DNA from: Narthecium ossifragum
Lineage: Eukaryota > Streptophyta > Magnoliopsida > Dioscoreales > Nartheciaceae
DNA: 64,000 nucleotides
Assembly: GCA_963920575.1 (NCBI GenBank)
Contig: OY986965.1
Span: 11,980,290 to 12,044,289 of the forward strand
Reading direction: 5' to 3'
Part shown: piece after piece, positions 1 to 11,928 of the stretch
Layout of the letters: the number at the start of each line of letters is the position of its first letter
Numbering within the stretch: position 1 is the first letter of the stretch
The notes under the pieces: generated by a model
Told to the model about the DNA's origin: nothing
The model's database searches: none
Seen by the model: the letters and a program-made list of their open reading frames with translations, nothing else
Position numbers and translations under genes: made by a program

Positions 1-1054
1 TTGACACCGCCCAAATGACTAAGGACACTGCTCACTTTTTGATTTTCCTAAACTACCCTTGTCTGTTCGGATATAAAAAGTCGAACATATAATTAATGTT
101 CGGTTTTAAAAAATCGACTTAGTGTTCGGGTTTTAAAAATCGAATGTGTGCTTAATGTTTGGTTTTTAAAAATCGAACTTGTCTTCAAAAAAAGGACACC
201 GCCCGGCGAGATCTTCTTCAGCGGCTTTCCTTATCTTCCCCGAACGGGGCAGGGTTCTACACTAAGCTGGAAAGAGGCGTGCAGGAGACTAGATCAACGT
301 GGGACGGCCGGAGAAGAGCACCTCGCAGTCAGGGAAGAGAGCACCGTGGGAGAAGACCGGAGCAGGAGTAGAGCTCGCCGTCAACCAGAGAAACCCAGAT
401 CGGAGAAGACCGCGATCTGGCTTGGAAGCGTTGTCGGAGAAGAGCTTGCTGATCTAGGCTAGAGAGGACTTGCCGCCGGAGGAGAGAAGCGCGTCGTCAC
501 CGGAGAAGAAAGAGACGAGACCTCGCCGGAGTCCTTGACTTGCTGCAGAAGAAGGTTGAGGCTGCCGGAGAAGAGCTCGTCGTGGCCTGCCACCAAAGAA
601 GAGATTCGCGTCGCCAAAGAGCACCTCGCGGCCTAATGAAGGAGCCTCCGAAGAAGAAGAAGAGCCACCATCGTCCGAAGAAAAAGATCCTCAGGACTTG
701 ATGAAGTAGGCTGGAACAGAGGGAAGCAGGGGAAGCGTCGCCCTTCGAAGCCGCTGGAGACTAGGGACCGCCGTTCACCAAGATCTGGTGGCGTGCCGCG
801 TCGCTAGACCGTCGGGGAAGATGAGGAAAGCCGCTGAAGAAGATCTCGCCGGGTGGTGTCCTTTTTTTGAAGACAAGGTCGATTTTTAAAAACCAAACAT
901 TAAGCACACATTCGATTTTTAAAACCCGAACACTAAGTCGATTTTTAAAAACCGAACATTAACTATATGTTTGACTTTTTATATCCGAACAGACAAGGGT
1001 AATTTAGGAAAATCAAAAAGTGGGCGGTGTGCTTAGTCATTTGGGCGGTGTCAA
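1..1054. mobile_element. Non-autonomous DNA transposon with ~240-bp terminal inverted repeats
   Basis: The first ~240 bases return as an inverted copy at about 815-1054. Shared landmarks are GACACCGCCCAAATGAC at the outer ends, several 'TTTTTAAAAATCGA' segments, and an inner GGCGAGATCTTCTTCAGCGG paired with its complement near 835-855. The ends begin TTGACACCGCCC, and the left end may run off the window, so the target duplication cannot be read. The interior (about 245-815) is rich in GAAGA and made of degenerate units around 'CCGGAGAAGA'; it has only short ORFs. Inverted repeats this long fit a MULE-type or foldback element. No transposase is present, so it would be mobilised in trans. The superfamily assignment is inference. 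Confidence 0.7.
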
Positions 1055-1994
1055 TAGACGCACCCAATATCTTTAGGCCTGTTTGGTTCCAAGGATTTGG
1101 TTGCACAAATATCGGAATAGCAGCCAAACAACATATTAATCTCACGTACAGATTCCAAAAATATCTAAACCGAAATAACATATCCCGCAACCAAACGACA
1201 GCATACTAATGTAAACAGAATGAGATTAGTGGAATAGAGAAAGATAGTTTAGCTGGTGTTTTGAGAATAAACTTTATCCTATCCCAGTTCGATTTCTATT
1301 CCTAATCCTATTTGACGTTTCAAGCAAGACAAGATATAAAAATAGTCATGCACATCAATACAACCCCATACAGACCCACTTATATTATTATTTTCATATA
1401 TATTACAAAAATAATATAAAATAATACTTTTTTTTACATGATGTGGACTAATCATGGTATGACACATGGCATGTGGGACCCACTTATATTAATATTTTAT
1501 TATAATAAGATGTTATTGATATTATTTAATACACTATGAGTAGTAAAATGTTTTTACATGCTTAGACTTTTTTATGCGCTTCTAAAAACGCATGCAAATA
1601 TTTTTATGATGACAAAAAATTTTAGGTGCGAAGTAACATTTTGTGAGGGTATAAACATTTTTGTAAGTGTTTGTTTTTCTACGTGTAAATAATTTTATGA
1701 GCTCATAAACATTTTTGTATGTGTTTTTATGAGCGTATAAAAACTTTTGCGCGCGTAAAAACATTTTCATGTGCTTAGTGTATTAAATAATATTATTAAT
1801 ATGTTAATATAATAAAATATTAATATAAGTTGGTCCACATGTCACGTGTCATATCATGATTGGTCCAAATCATGCAAAAAATTATTTATTTTATATTATT
1901 TTATTAATATATATTAAAATAATATAAAATGGGCCCGTATGGGATGCATTGATGTGTATGACCATGCCACATCACCATACTATAATATGAGGCA

Positions 1995-2189
1995 ATGCAA
2001 TCCATCTTAACGTCTGCCGTAGGTGGAGACCACTTGTACGTTGCAAGTGGCCGCGACGTCGGCAAGAACGTCATCACCACCGCTGAGCTATACGACCCGA
2101 TGGAGGACGGGTGGGTATCGCTGCCGACGATGACGGAGGAGCGTGCGTCTGTCGGTGTTTGTAAATCGATCGAGACGACCGTACCTTAA
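1995..2189 (+). pseudogene. Kelch-repeat gene fragment captured in the Tourist-like element
   Basis: A 64-codon frame encodes one recognisable Kelch blade: YVASGRD, then TTAELYDPMEDGWVSLPTM. This matches the family pattern of glycines, then AE-YDP, then W-LP-M. It is GC-rich against AT-rich surroundings, as expected for a captured host exon. Plant Kelch proteins are often F-box E3 subunits, but no F-box is visible and one blade cannot form a propeller, so no function is expected. The 3' end of the fragment shares a 26-bp sequence with DNA just outside the element. Confidence 0.6.
2152..2177 (+). repeat. 26-bp direct repeat, copy 1 (inside element)
   Basis: This 26-bp segment, starting TCGGTGTTTGTAAATCG and ending GAGACG, recurs identically at 2378-2403. 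Copy 1 is the 3' end of the Kelch fragment inside the Tourist-like element; copy 2 lies outside its right end. The arrangement suggests the element picked up, or exchanged, DNA with its own flank. Confidence 0.7.
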
Positions 2190-2377
2190 AATAATCATCA
2201 CTGATTTATTCCTAATTTTCAACCAAACATCATGAATGGAATAGCTTTATCCCACTACTTATCCCAACATACTAATCCCTATTCTTTTTGAACTTAGAAT
2301 AGTCTATCTTGCAACCAAACCGTACCTTAAAGTTTCATGTTGACTCATCAGACAAGGTGACGTGATCATGGCGTAGC

Positions 2378-2403
2378 TCGGTGTTTGTAAATCGATCGAG
2401 ACG
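2378..2403 (+). repeat. 26-bp direct repeat, copy 2 (right flank)
   Basis: Identical to 2152-2177. It continues in frame for about 20 codons (GAFLHGWCTSKLDLL) before a stop, so the flank may be the decayed parent of the captured fragment. The remainder up to 2666 has no recognisable gene. Confidence 0.6.
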
Positions 2404-2671
2404 GCCGACGGAGCATTCCTCCACGGCTGGTGTACCTCGAAGCTCGATTTGCTCATGACCCCGATTTGACCAGCTCCAAGCAGCAGAGGCCAAGCCCCCA
2501 AGGTCAATACTCGACACCAGAGGCGAGCCAAAGACTCCAAAGCACAAGGCACCTCAAAAGTACCGAATCAACCCTACATAAGCCGAATAGCCTGAACCAG
2601 TTTGATCAAGGGCTCAAAGGAGAGGCCACGATCCCGAGAAAAAGGCACACAACAAATTCATGTGTACCTCA

Positions 2672-3777
2672 AGTTGGAAATAAAAACTATGATTATTGTT
2701 TTTATTAGGGTAGCAAGTAATCCTTTACAATTAGTTTTAACAAAACAAATAAACTTCACATATCGTTAATCTGAAAAAGAAATGAAAGAGAAAGAAGACT
2801 AATCCGATGAAGAAACGTCGCTTGATCGAGGCCAGTGTGCCACACTGTACCCTTAAGCTTTATTTGCCCACCACCCCTTGCTTCTGGTTCTTCAGATAAA
2901 AAGCTCATATGATATAACGATTCATCGCGATTGGAGGAAACCCAGCCGTCCGATGGCTCTTCGAGCACCAAGATGATATAGTACTCTCAATGAGGACCCT
3001 CTATTTGTGCAAGTGGTGTGCAGAGAGGTGAATGCATGAGCAAGCTACAAGAATGGCTGGTATGGGGTCCTATTTATAGGCTAGTTAGACTAGTTGATCA
3101 GCCATTTAGTGGAGAGGTGAAAAGACTCGCCACATCATCAGTAACTGATGCCACGTCAGCGCTACATCATCAGTAGCCACCCAATCATGGGTGGCCACTC
3201 TGCCACATCACCAGTAACCGCCCAGTCATGAACAGGCGGCACGTCACCAGTAACAGCCACCCAGGACAACATGGGCTGCCACCTCAACCATAACTGCTCA
3301 ATCATAGGCATCATGGGGAGACCAAGAGTCATAACTGACTCAGGCCACTTCTAGTAAATTCATGGTTCACTCAATATGACTCAGCCCAGTTGTAACTGCT
3401 CAAGAAGATGAACAGTCACCTGTCACATATGCAAAAACACACGTATGGCGTACACGTGGCGCCCATATGGACGCACACGTCACCGTCGACGGCGCCGGTC
3501 CAGCGACCGACCGACCAGTGGCCGGCCGACATGTGTGTGACTCTAGTTCCTACGCACATTCAAGCTATAGATGCCCAAGGCTCTATATAAACTAGAGAAA
3601 TGTTCTTGTCCTAAGCAATGTGGGACTAAACATTTACATACACACTCACATGCCCTTCATATGGCTCTCTTCTAAACTGGGCTTTAGCAGGCCCATTTGA
3701 TTCAACACCTATATTTAAGGCTTAGCCTACTCCTTCACCCGAGGAGTTTGGGCCTTAGAAAACCCTTAAATCCAACA
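2672..3777 (-). repeat. 3' LTR of the copia element
   Basis: It aligns with 10026-11016 over most of its length, for example the shared stretch AACAAAACAAATAAACTTCACAT broken only by point changes. It is about 115 bp longer than the other LTR because of extra GCCAC-ATCA repeats around 3120-3300. A TATA-like CCTATAAATA lies on the minus strand near 3072. The outermost base appears mutated (AGTTGG where TGTTGG would complete the inverted ends). Confidence 0.75.
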
Positions 3778-6700
3778 ATCCCCCACATGAATTAAATGAC
3801 TGATCAAATGTTGTATGATTCTAATACACTTGAGAGTACCGCAGGAACTTGCTGCTGCAGGAGAGGTAGCTTTCGGCTTTGAAGCTTCCTTAGTAAAACA
3901 CTATCGAATGTACTTGCTAAACAATGAACGTGATGTTTTGAACTATTCATCTTTTTTGTACACCAAGACAACAATGCTCACACAATGCATTTCTTATTCC
4001 ACTATTGGCTCAATTGTTGTGACCATTTCGGCCCTGGACATGCCTAGTAAAATTCTGAGTACTTTAGAGAACTAGCCTTTAAAAATGTTCTCATAGAAGC
4101 GGTCCATTCTCACTCGATATAGGTGATCTCTTATTAAGAGCATCCTGCCATGCCCTTACTCATTGAGTAATAAGGATCATTGAAAGCATAAGCTTAACCT
4201 TACACTATACAAGTTTATTACTCACTCATCATAGGAATGGGTAAGAGTGATCTTAGCAACTGCCCCCACAATTCGGTTGTCCCATTGAACCTAGAACTTG
4301 GGTCCTCCAGATCAGCTAGATTGGGTTGCCATTGAGGAGGATAATCATTTCATGGGCTTCAACCCCATTCCTCTCGATGAAATATCCACTAGATCTCTTG
4401 TTAGGCCTCTGGTTAGTGGATCTGCAATATTTTCATTCGATCTCACGAAATCGATGGATATCACACCAGTAGACAACAATTTTCTCATCGAATTGTGTCG
4501 TCGACATATATGTCGAGATTTTCAATTATACATGTGGCTTTGTGCTCGACCTATTTCTGACTGACTATCACAGTGAATACTGATAGGAGGCACTGGTTTA
4601 GGCCACATAGGAATATATTTTAGGAAGTTACACAGTCATTCTACTTCTTCCTCAGCTAGGTCTAATGCTATGAACTCAGCTTCCATAGTAGACCTTGCTA
4701 TGCAAGTCTGCTTGGATGATTTTCAAGACACAGCTGCACCTCCAGTTTGCATCTGAATACCCTTCAAGCACAGCTGGATATCTTGTGTAATGTAATCCAT
4801 AATTTACTATGTACCTTAGATATCTAAGGATTCTGATTATTGCCTTCCAGTGATCTGTACTCGGATTGCTTGTGTATCTACTCAGCATGTTTACTGAGTT
4901 AGCAATATCCGGTCGAGTGAAGTTCACGATATACATTAGGCTGCCTATGATCCTGGAATATTCTAATTGTTGTACACATTCACCGTGGTGTTCTTTAGAT
5001 GTAAGTTGACATCTAGCGGTGTCATGACTACAACATCATTCCCTTTGTCAAATTTATCAAAAACTTTCTTAATATAATGACTCTGGGATAATGTGTAACC
5101 ATTCGGAGTTTTGGTAATTTTCATACCAAGTATCACATCAGCGACACCCATATCCTTCATGTCAAAATTTCGTAACAATATGCTCTTAATAGCTTTTATG
5201 ATATTATCATTACTACCAATGATGATCATGTCATCTACATAAAGGCATAGTATTATATATTCCTTTTCATTGTTTTTTATCTAGATGCATTTGTCACACT
5301 CATTTAAACGAAAGTCGCTTGTCAACATCATTTGATCAAACTTTTCATGCCACTGTTTAGGTGCTTGTTTAAGTCTGTACGAGGACTTAACAAGTCGGAA
5401 GACTTTCTTTTCTTTCTCAGGAACCAAAAACCCCTCTGGCTGTTCTATGTAGATTTCCACTTCTAGATCACCATTTAGGAATGTTGTCTTTACATTCATT
5501 TGATGTATATCCATATTGTTTATAGCCGTAAGGGCGATAACTAATCTGATCGACGTTTTCCTAATGACTGGAGAATATGTGTCAAAATAGTTCACCCCTT
5601 CAGTTTGTTTGAAACCCTTGACAACAAGCCTTGCCTTGTATTTGTCAACCGTTCCATCCGCTTTCATTTTCTTTCTGAAAATCCACTTGTAACCCAAAGG
5701 TTTACAACATGGCGGTAAATCCGCCAGTTCCCATGTGTGGTTCTGCATGATAGAATCAATTTCACTCTTCACAGCTTCCTTCCATAAAGGAGCGTCTGGA
5801 GTTGACATTGCTTCCTTGAATGGTTGAGGGTCATTTTCTAACAAATATGTCAGAAACTCTAGGCCGAAAGAAGTTTCTTTTCTAACCCTCTTACCCCGTC
5901 TTAGTTTCTCATCCTCTTCATGAACTGAGGACTCTTGGAATCCTTGTTCTTTAGTGTTCTTATAAGCTCTCTCACTAGCCTCTGTTGTAGGAGAAGGTTT
6001 ATAAAGAAACACGTTTTTGAAGAATAAGGCATCCCTAGCCTCTAAGATAGTGTTCACATGCACTTCAGGATTATCTGATTTATTAACCAAAAATCAGTAA
6101 GCATTACTATCATATGCATATCCAATGAACACACAATCTACTGTTTTTGGTCCTATCCTCGTCTGTTAAGGAACTGGAATTGGAACCTTAGCTAGACATC
6201 CCCAAACTCTTAAGAACTTGTAACTAGGCACACGACCTTTCCATAGTTTATAAGGTGTTTTATTTAGCCTTTTATGCGGTAGTCTGTTTAACACATGATT
6301 TGCCGTAAGTATTGCTTCCCCCCATATGTTGTGAGGTAAGCCAGAACTTATTAGCATTGCATTCACCATTTCCTTTAGCGTCCTATTCTTTTCATTCTGT
6401 TATTCCATTTTGTTCTGAAAAATAGGGCGTTGTGGTCTGATGAATGATGCCATTTTCAGCACATATTTGGGCAAAAGGTGATTCATACTCACCTCCCCTG
6501 TCAGTCCTCAACATTTTGATCTTTCTACTAAGTTGGTTTTCCACTTCATTTTTGTAATGAGTGAACATCTCTATTGATTTATCTTTACTTCTCATTAAGT
6601 AAACATAGCAGTACCTTGTACAATCATCAATGAAGGTAGTAAAATACCTTTTTCCACCTCTAGACTGTACTATTTTCAGATCACAAATATATGTATGTAC

Positions 6701-8974
6701 CAAACCTAAAGGTTTAGTACTTCATTCAACTGATTGAAACGAACTCTTAGCCAATTTGGCTTCAACACAAATCTCGCATTTGTGCTTCATGTCAATTGTG
6801 AATTTTGGAAGAAGATTTAAGGATATTAATCTGTGCATTGAATTTTTATTCACGTGTCCTAATCTCCCATGCCATAATTTAAATGACTCAGTCACACAGG
6901 CAAGTTTCTCAGCTTTATTAGCCTCTTAGACAACATTCAGTACATTAGATGCACTAGTCTTTAAGGCTTCACTAGTCTTGACCTTGGGGATTACAGTCAT
7001 TACATTCATTTTGAATAACCCCTCAGTCATGTAGCCTCTGCCTAAGTACAAGCCATTCTTAGACAATATGACTTTGTCTAATTCGAAGACCAGTCTGAAG
7101 CCACCGAACCTGAGATCATATTCTTACGTATTTTTGGCACATAAAGGACTTCTGTCAAGGTCAACACATTTCCGGACGTCATCTTCAGCTTCAGAGTCCC
7201 TTCACCTTTTACCTTGGAGGTTGCAGAGTTTCCCATGTACCAGCGCTCTCCTTCCACTGTCTGGTAGGTGTCGAACATCCATCTGTTAGAGCAGATGTGG
7301 CGGGTAGCGCCTATGTCGACCCACTATTCCTTTGGGTTGCTCCCAATTAGGTTAACCTCTGAAATAACTACAACCAGGTGCATGTCATCCATCTCTACAC
7401 TGAGAGACCTTCAGCTAAGTTGGCTTCTGTCCCCTTCCTCTTGGGAGCTGGCTTCTTCTTCGCTTGAGCACTTGGCCAGTGACGGCAATCCTTAGCCCGA
7501 TGTCCTGTCTTCCCACTCACATAGCATTCGCTCTAGAATTTCTGATTGCCTCTCTTAGTGCCTTCATCGAAGTGCTTGCGCTTCTTATCCTTCAAACCGC
7601 TGGCATTCTCAACTAAGTTGAACTTAGAATAAATTCCTAGACCACTGTTCTTATTGGTTTTGTTATTATCCTGCTTGATCCTCAGCCTCTGAACGAGATC
7701 TTACAGACTCATCTCCTTACGTTTGTGCTTTAGGTAGTTCTTGAAGTCCTTCTAAGAAGGTGGCAGCTTCTCTATCATTGCCGCCACTTGGAAAGGTTCA
7801 TTCAAAATCATACCTTCAGCATTCATGTCATGGTAGATGAGCTGAAGCTCCTCAACTTGTTCGACAACGCTCTTACCGACTACCGTCTACCATCGTGTAA
7901 TTGACGCGCCTTAAAATATATCGTTAAGTATATCAAAGGCGATCAAAATAATTTACCGGACTACTAATTAACTACAACGTAGCTAGTGCAAGTACGGGTC
8001 GAGTCCTCAAGGAATTGGATGGTCGAATTAACAAATGCGATATAATCTCTACAATAGTTGAAAACAATTGGATTGATTCTTTAGTTATTCTAACTAAAGT
8101 ACTCTAAATAACAATTAAGGCTAAGATTTATCGAGAAGGAAATCCTAGGGAATTCCAATCCGAATTAGGGTTTAAATATTTTCTCTATGAATCAAGATGA
8201 ATGAAACTCAAGGAGATGGTCTAAATTGGGGATCAACAAGCATAGGATTAGTATCGCTCGCCGCTAATGAGATGTTGGGTTAGGATCATCTCATCGGTGA
8301 ATTACAAGGTTAAGATCCGTGATCGAGGCTTTAATTCGATCATAGCTCAACAATTGTCGGGTTAAGGTCATATTGTTGGCAATTGATCAAGGCTGTGTAT
8401 GAATAATGTATTGGGTTGAGATGGGTTTAATATCTCACTCCAACCCACCATCGAAGACATGAATGGTAAATAGGATAGTCATGGCTTGTGGTGGTTCTAG
8501 CACCTCAAGATCCTATCCTAATATCAAGGATTCATCCCATAAAGTCGGCCATGGTTCTAGCATAACCTCTTCTTTGAGGAATTTAATCAAACATCTAGCA
8601 AGTATCTAATTTTCATACAATCACTTGCAAGAGAAAGCATTCCAAATATTCAACAATGGGTTTCATTAAAGAAATAAAGGATTACATGTGAATTCATATA
8701 AAAATCATCTCAAAGAGTCATTACATCAAGAAACAAAAGAGAAAATTAAGAAACAAACCCTAAGACATCAAGGAATCCCAAGGAGAAAGAGTTTAGGTAC
8801 TCATCTTAGGTACGAGATTCATGGAAGAAGAGTCTTGACCCATCTTCTCCATCAAAATCCACCTTTAGAGCCCTAAATCACTAAGAATTAGGAAGAGCTA
8901 AAGGAGGGGAGAAGGCTGAAGAAGAGCTGGAGAAAGGAGGGAAAAAAACCTACAAAAATAAGAGCCAAAACCCA

Positions 8975-8982
8975 TATTTATA
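8975..8982 (-). promoter_or_regulatory. LTR TATA box
   Basis: TATAAATA on the minus strand, in the context GGCCTATAAATATGG. The nearest GATCGATC motif (9056-9063) starts about 73 bp upstream. The same geometry occurs in the LTRs at 35858, 40687 and 43781. Confidence 0.55.
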
Positions 8983-9054
8983 GGCCTTAGGTCGTGGACC
9001 ATCAGATTAGATCTGAACCGTTCATTTCTACCTCTTACGATCCAAAATAGGTTT

Positions 9055-9300
9055 GGATCGATCCACGATGTAAATATTTGAGTTTCTAACGGCTTGGATC
9101 GATCCACTGTGAGTTTGGATCGATCCAATGTCCAAAACTGCAAAAGAGACTCTGGAAAGGCGTTGTGGATCTATCCAGAGTCTGGATCGATCCGAACTGA
9201 GTCAAGATCGATCCGGAATAGGTTTGGATCGATCCAGAACTTTTCTTTATCGATCCGAATTGGGTCTGGATCAATCCAAACTGGGTTTGCATCAATCCAA
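9055..9300. repeat. GGATCGATCC palindrome array in solo LTR
   Basis: About ten exact or one-base-variant copies of TGGATCGATCCA are spaced roughly 20-35 bp apart. Later copies decay to GGATCAATCC. Each core is a perfect 8-bp palindrome. The array lies upstream of the TATA box in transcriptional orientation, that is, in U3. Confidence 0.85.
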
Positions 9301-10025
9301 ATATGACAAATTTTGTGTAATTTATGTCTTTCAAGCCCGGAATCCATGCAACTCTCTTTGGAAACTCTTGTACCTGAAATAACATGAAAAGTTATTAGAA
9401 ATGCATTGCTTGAGAACTAACAAAGCCAAGTTAAATGGGTGAATTATGCATATTTTGTGACTCATTAGTAATCTAGGAATCGATCGACAATAAATTTCTT
9501 TATGCCAACGTCATCCACATTTTACTTATTGTCCAAGGCCTCCCAAAGTTCCTTTGCAGTTCTTTTGGGATAATACACGTTGTAGAGCTTGTCGTCCAAG
9601 CCATTCAGGATATAGTTCCTGCATAGGAAGTCAGAATGACCCTAAGCCTGAACTGCAGCTACGTGTGTGAGCATTCTTCTGTTCTTCAGTTAGAACATGC
9701 TCATCCTCATTGAGATACCTGAATAGTTTAAGGGTGGTCAAGTAGAATAGCATTTTCTACTGTCACTGCTTGAAATTTAGCCACTTAAACTTTTCAGGCC
9801 TCTCTAGCTGACCGATCGACATGTTAGGCATTTCCACTACAGGTGGAGTGCCTACAGGCACTTCCTCTGAACGAGGAGGGATCACAAACTCATCACATGA
9901 TCCTGAAGCCATCTACACAAGCATATCAACCACAAAGTGGTTCAGTTCTTGGTTTTAGAAGTTCTTATAGGAAGTAAAACTTTCTCTCAAAAGGAAAAAG
10001 AAAACCAGAAGAGGATCCGTAGGAG

Positions 10026-11016
10026 AAGTGGATCCGAAATACGGTAAAACCAGAAGATTATTGCTTTTACTAGGCTACCAGGTAATCCTTTCCAATTAGT
10101 TTTAACAAAACAAATAAACTTCACATACCGTTAATTCGGAAAAGGAATGAAAGAGAAGGAAGACGAATCCGACGAAGAAACGCCTCTTGATCGAGGCCAG
10201 TGTGCCACACTGTGCCCTTAAGCTTTATTTGCCCACCACCCCTTGCTTCTGGTTCTTCAGGCAAAAAGCTCCTATGATATAACGATTCATCGCGATTGGA
10301 GAGAAGCCGGTCGTCCGATCGCCCTTCGAGCTCCAAGATGATACGGTACTCTCAATTAGGACCCTCTATTGTGCAAGTGATGTGGTGAAAGGTGAATGCA
10401 CGAGCAAGCTACAAGAATGGCTGGTGTGGGGTCATATTTATAGGCTAGCTATGCTAGTTGATCAGCTAATAGGAGAACATGGGCCGCCACATCATCCATA
10501 ACTGGCCAGTCATTGGGAGACCAAGAGTCATAACTGACTCAGCCCACTTCTGGTGATTTAATGGCTTACTCAATTTGGCTCAGCTCACTTCTTGTGAATT
10601 AATGACTCACTCAATGTGGCTCAGCCCACTTGTAATTGCTCAGGAAGATGAACAGTCACCTGTCACGTAGACAAAAATGCATGTGTGGCGTACACATGGT
10701 CGCATACATCACCATCGCCGGCGCTGGTCCGACGGCCGGCTAGCCGATGGCACACATGCATGCACATGTGTGTGTCTCTCTTTAGTTTTTACACACATTC
10801 AAAACTATAGATACCCAAGACTCTATATAAACTAGAGAAATGTTCTTATCCTAAGCAATGTGGGACTAAACATTTACACACACTCACATGACCTTCATAT
10901 GACTCTGTTCTAAACTAGACTTTAGTAGACCTATTTAATTCAACATCTATATTTAAGGCTGAGCCCACTCCTTCACCTTATGAGTTTTGGGCCTTAAAAA
11001 GACCTTGAATCCAACA
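10026..11016 (-). repeat. 5' LTR of the copia element
   Basis: It ends (plus strand) in TTGAATCCAACA at 11016 followed by the target duplication CCTCA. A TATA-like motif is present on the minus strand near 10440. Many substitutions and indels against the other LTR indicate an old insertion. The inner edge near 10026 is placed by alignment and could be off by several bases. Confidence 0.7.
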
Positions 11017-11052
11017 CCTCACCACGACCTTGGTTCTTGGTCCTCGTAGGTT

Positions 11053-11208
11053 GATGTTAGTTAAGGGACCTTTACAGTGAATGTCCCGAAGAAGAAAGAG
11101 CGAAGCTACAAGCGTTATGTGGACAATAAGGTATCAAAGATGCCGGAGAAGTCAAAGCAGGAATCAAACGATCAACTATCAACCTGCTTTCGTTCTAGTC
11201 TTAGCTTT
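11053..11208 (+). other. Possible exon remnant of an unrecognised gene
   Basis: Just right of the copia insertion an open stretch reads FTVNVPKKKERSYKRYVDNKVSK and ends SLSFN-stop near 11208. It is lysine-rich and looks like protein-coding sequence, but I cannot assign it to a family and no start is visible; the copia element abuts its upstream side. It is followed by AT-rich sequence resembling a 3' UTR. It may be chance. Confidence 0.25.
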
Positions 11209-11928
11209 AATTAGGTTCTGGTTGTAGCTCAGTATTTTTATCAAGCCTTCAATAGAGCTTGCACCTTTCGTACAGCTCTAATTGAAATAAGTATTTCTAT
11301 CTATTAAATTATACTTATTGCTTTTTAGGAATAGCTAGAATTATCTGTACTCTTGGCGTGGCATAGTATAATTGCAATCGTAGAAGTAGCACAGATTATT
11401 TATTGCTTCAAGTCATGTGGTTTTCTAATGTATGTGGTCATGCACTATATATATATATATATACATTAAATGCACGGGGTCTATATAATATACACACACG
11501 AACTCGTGGCATAACAAGCACAGCAATCATTAAGCGCAACTCTACCATTAGTCTAAAGTTCCCACCCCGAAGCACACCGATGGAAGGGCAAGGCTTTGTT
11601 CTGGAACCTTTGACGAGTTTAATGCTTTATGATGCTCATCCCTGAAATCGCTGATTAGAACTTGACAGTAACATGATTTAGTACCATACAAGTTTTTTTT
11701 ATTTGAGCTATACATGAATGTTTTTTTACACAGTTGTCCATACTCAACCATCCACATGAAAGAGTTATACATTGTGATTTCTTATCAATAAACAGAGTAA
11801 CAGTGTTCTCTTGTATTCAGTGTAAGATCGAGCCATAGTTGTTCCGATGAACCAGAATGCCATAATAAAACAAACACAACTTTTCAATCATCCACAACTC
11901 ATAAAAAAAAAACAAAAAAAAAAACTTT

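Larger units (their letters stand above)
1076..2326. mobile_element. Tourist-like (PIF/Harbinger) non-autonomous element with captured gene piece
   Basis: The left end reads GGCCTGTTTGGTTCCAAG. The right end, on the other strand, reads GGTACGGTTTGGTTGCAAG, so the termini match at most positions. Both sides carry TTA (1073-1075 and 2327-2329), the usual Harbinger target duplication. The interior is AT-rich with many degenerate TAAAAACATTTTT-type units (about 1540-1790) and holds a GC-richer Kelch-coding piece at 1995-2189. At ~1.25 kb it is long for a MITE. No transposase is visible. The element may instead be a composite of two smaller insertions, because CCGTACCTTAAA occurs both at about 2179 and at 2320. 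Confidence 0.65.
7902..9467 (-). mobile_element. Solo LTR (Athila/Tat-like) inserted in copia gag
   Basis: GTAAT flanks both sides (7897-7901 and 9468-9472). On plus it starts TGACGCGCC and ends ACTCATTA. It is the inverse-orientation homologue of 43781-48038: the ends and the terminal segment around GACTACTAATTAACTACAACG match by eye. No internal region or second LTR is present, so it is a solo LTR left by LTR-LTR recombination. Transcription would read the minus strand, with TATAAATA at 8975-8982. It contains a GATCGATCC array at 9055-9300. Its insertion splits the copia gag, so it is younger than that element. Confidence 0.85.
4340..9912 (-). pseudogene. Copia gag-pol polyprotein, broken
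   Basis: Reading the minus strand from an ATG at 9912, a gag N-terminus runs to about 9480 and resumes after the solo LTR at about 7900. A decayed zinc-knuckle region lies near 7500-7540, and a protease site reading VDIGATRHI near 7310, with Ile where Ser or Thr normally follows the catalytic Asp. The integrase core lies at 6392-6703 (DDCTRYCYVY, LRTDRGGEYES) and 6166-6369. RT is at 5281-6090 (YKWIFRKK, KARLVVKGF) and 4963-5240 (LYVDDM). RNase H runs about 4350-4940 ([19 protein letters not shown], and near 4350 a DPLTRGLTRDLV C-terminus). Several stops and frameshifts separate these blocks, so no functional protein is expected. Confidence 0.85.
2672..11016 (-). mobile_element. Ty1/copia LTR retrotransposon, degenerate
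   Basis: Two homologous LTRs (2672-3777 and 10026-11016) enclose a decayed gag-pol read on the minus strand. CCTCA precedes the left LTR (2667-2671) and follows the right one (11017-11021), giving a 5-bp target duplication. On the minus strand the LTR begins TGTTGGATT, and a purine tract (GTGGGGGAT) directly precedes it, as expected of a 3' LTR. Gene order is gag, protease, integrase, RT, RNase H, which is copia order. A solo LTR of another family interrupts gag. No clear tRNA-iMet primer site was found beside the right LTR. Confidence 0.85.

Noticed and set aside
9055..9300. CRISPR-like array (short repeats, regular spacers)
   Set aside because: The units are palindromic 8-10-mers within a plant LTR, spacers are degenerate and similar to each other, and there are no cas genes.
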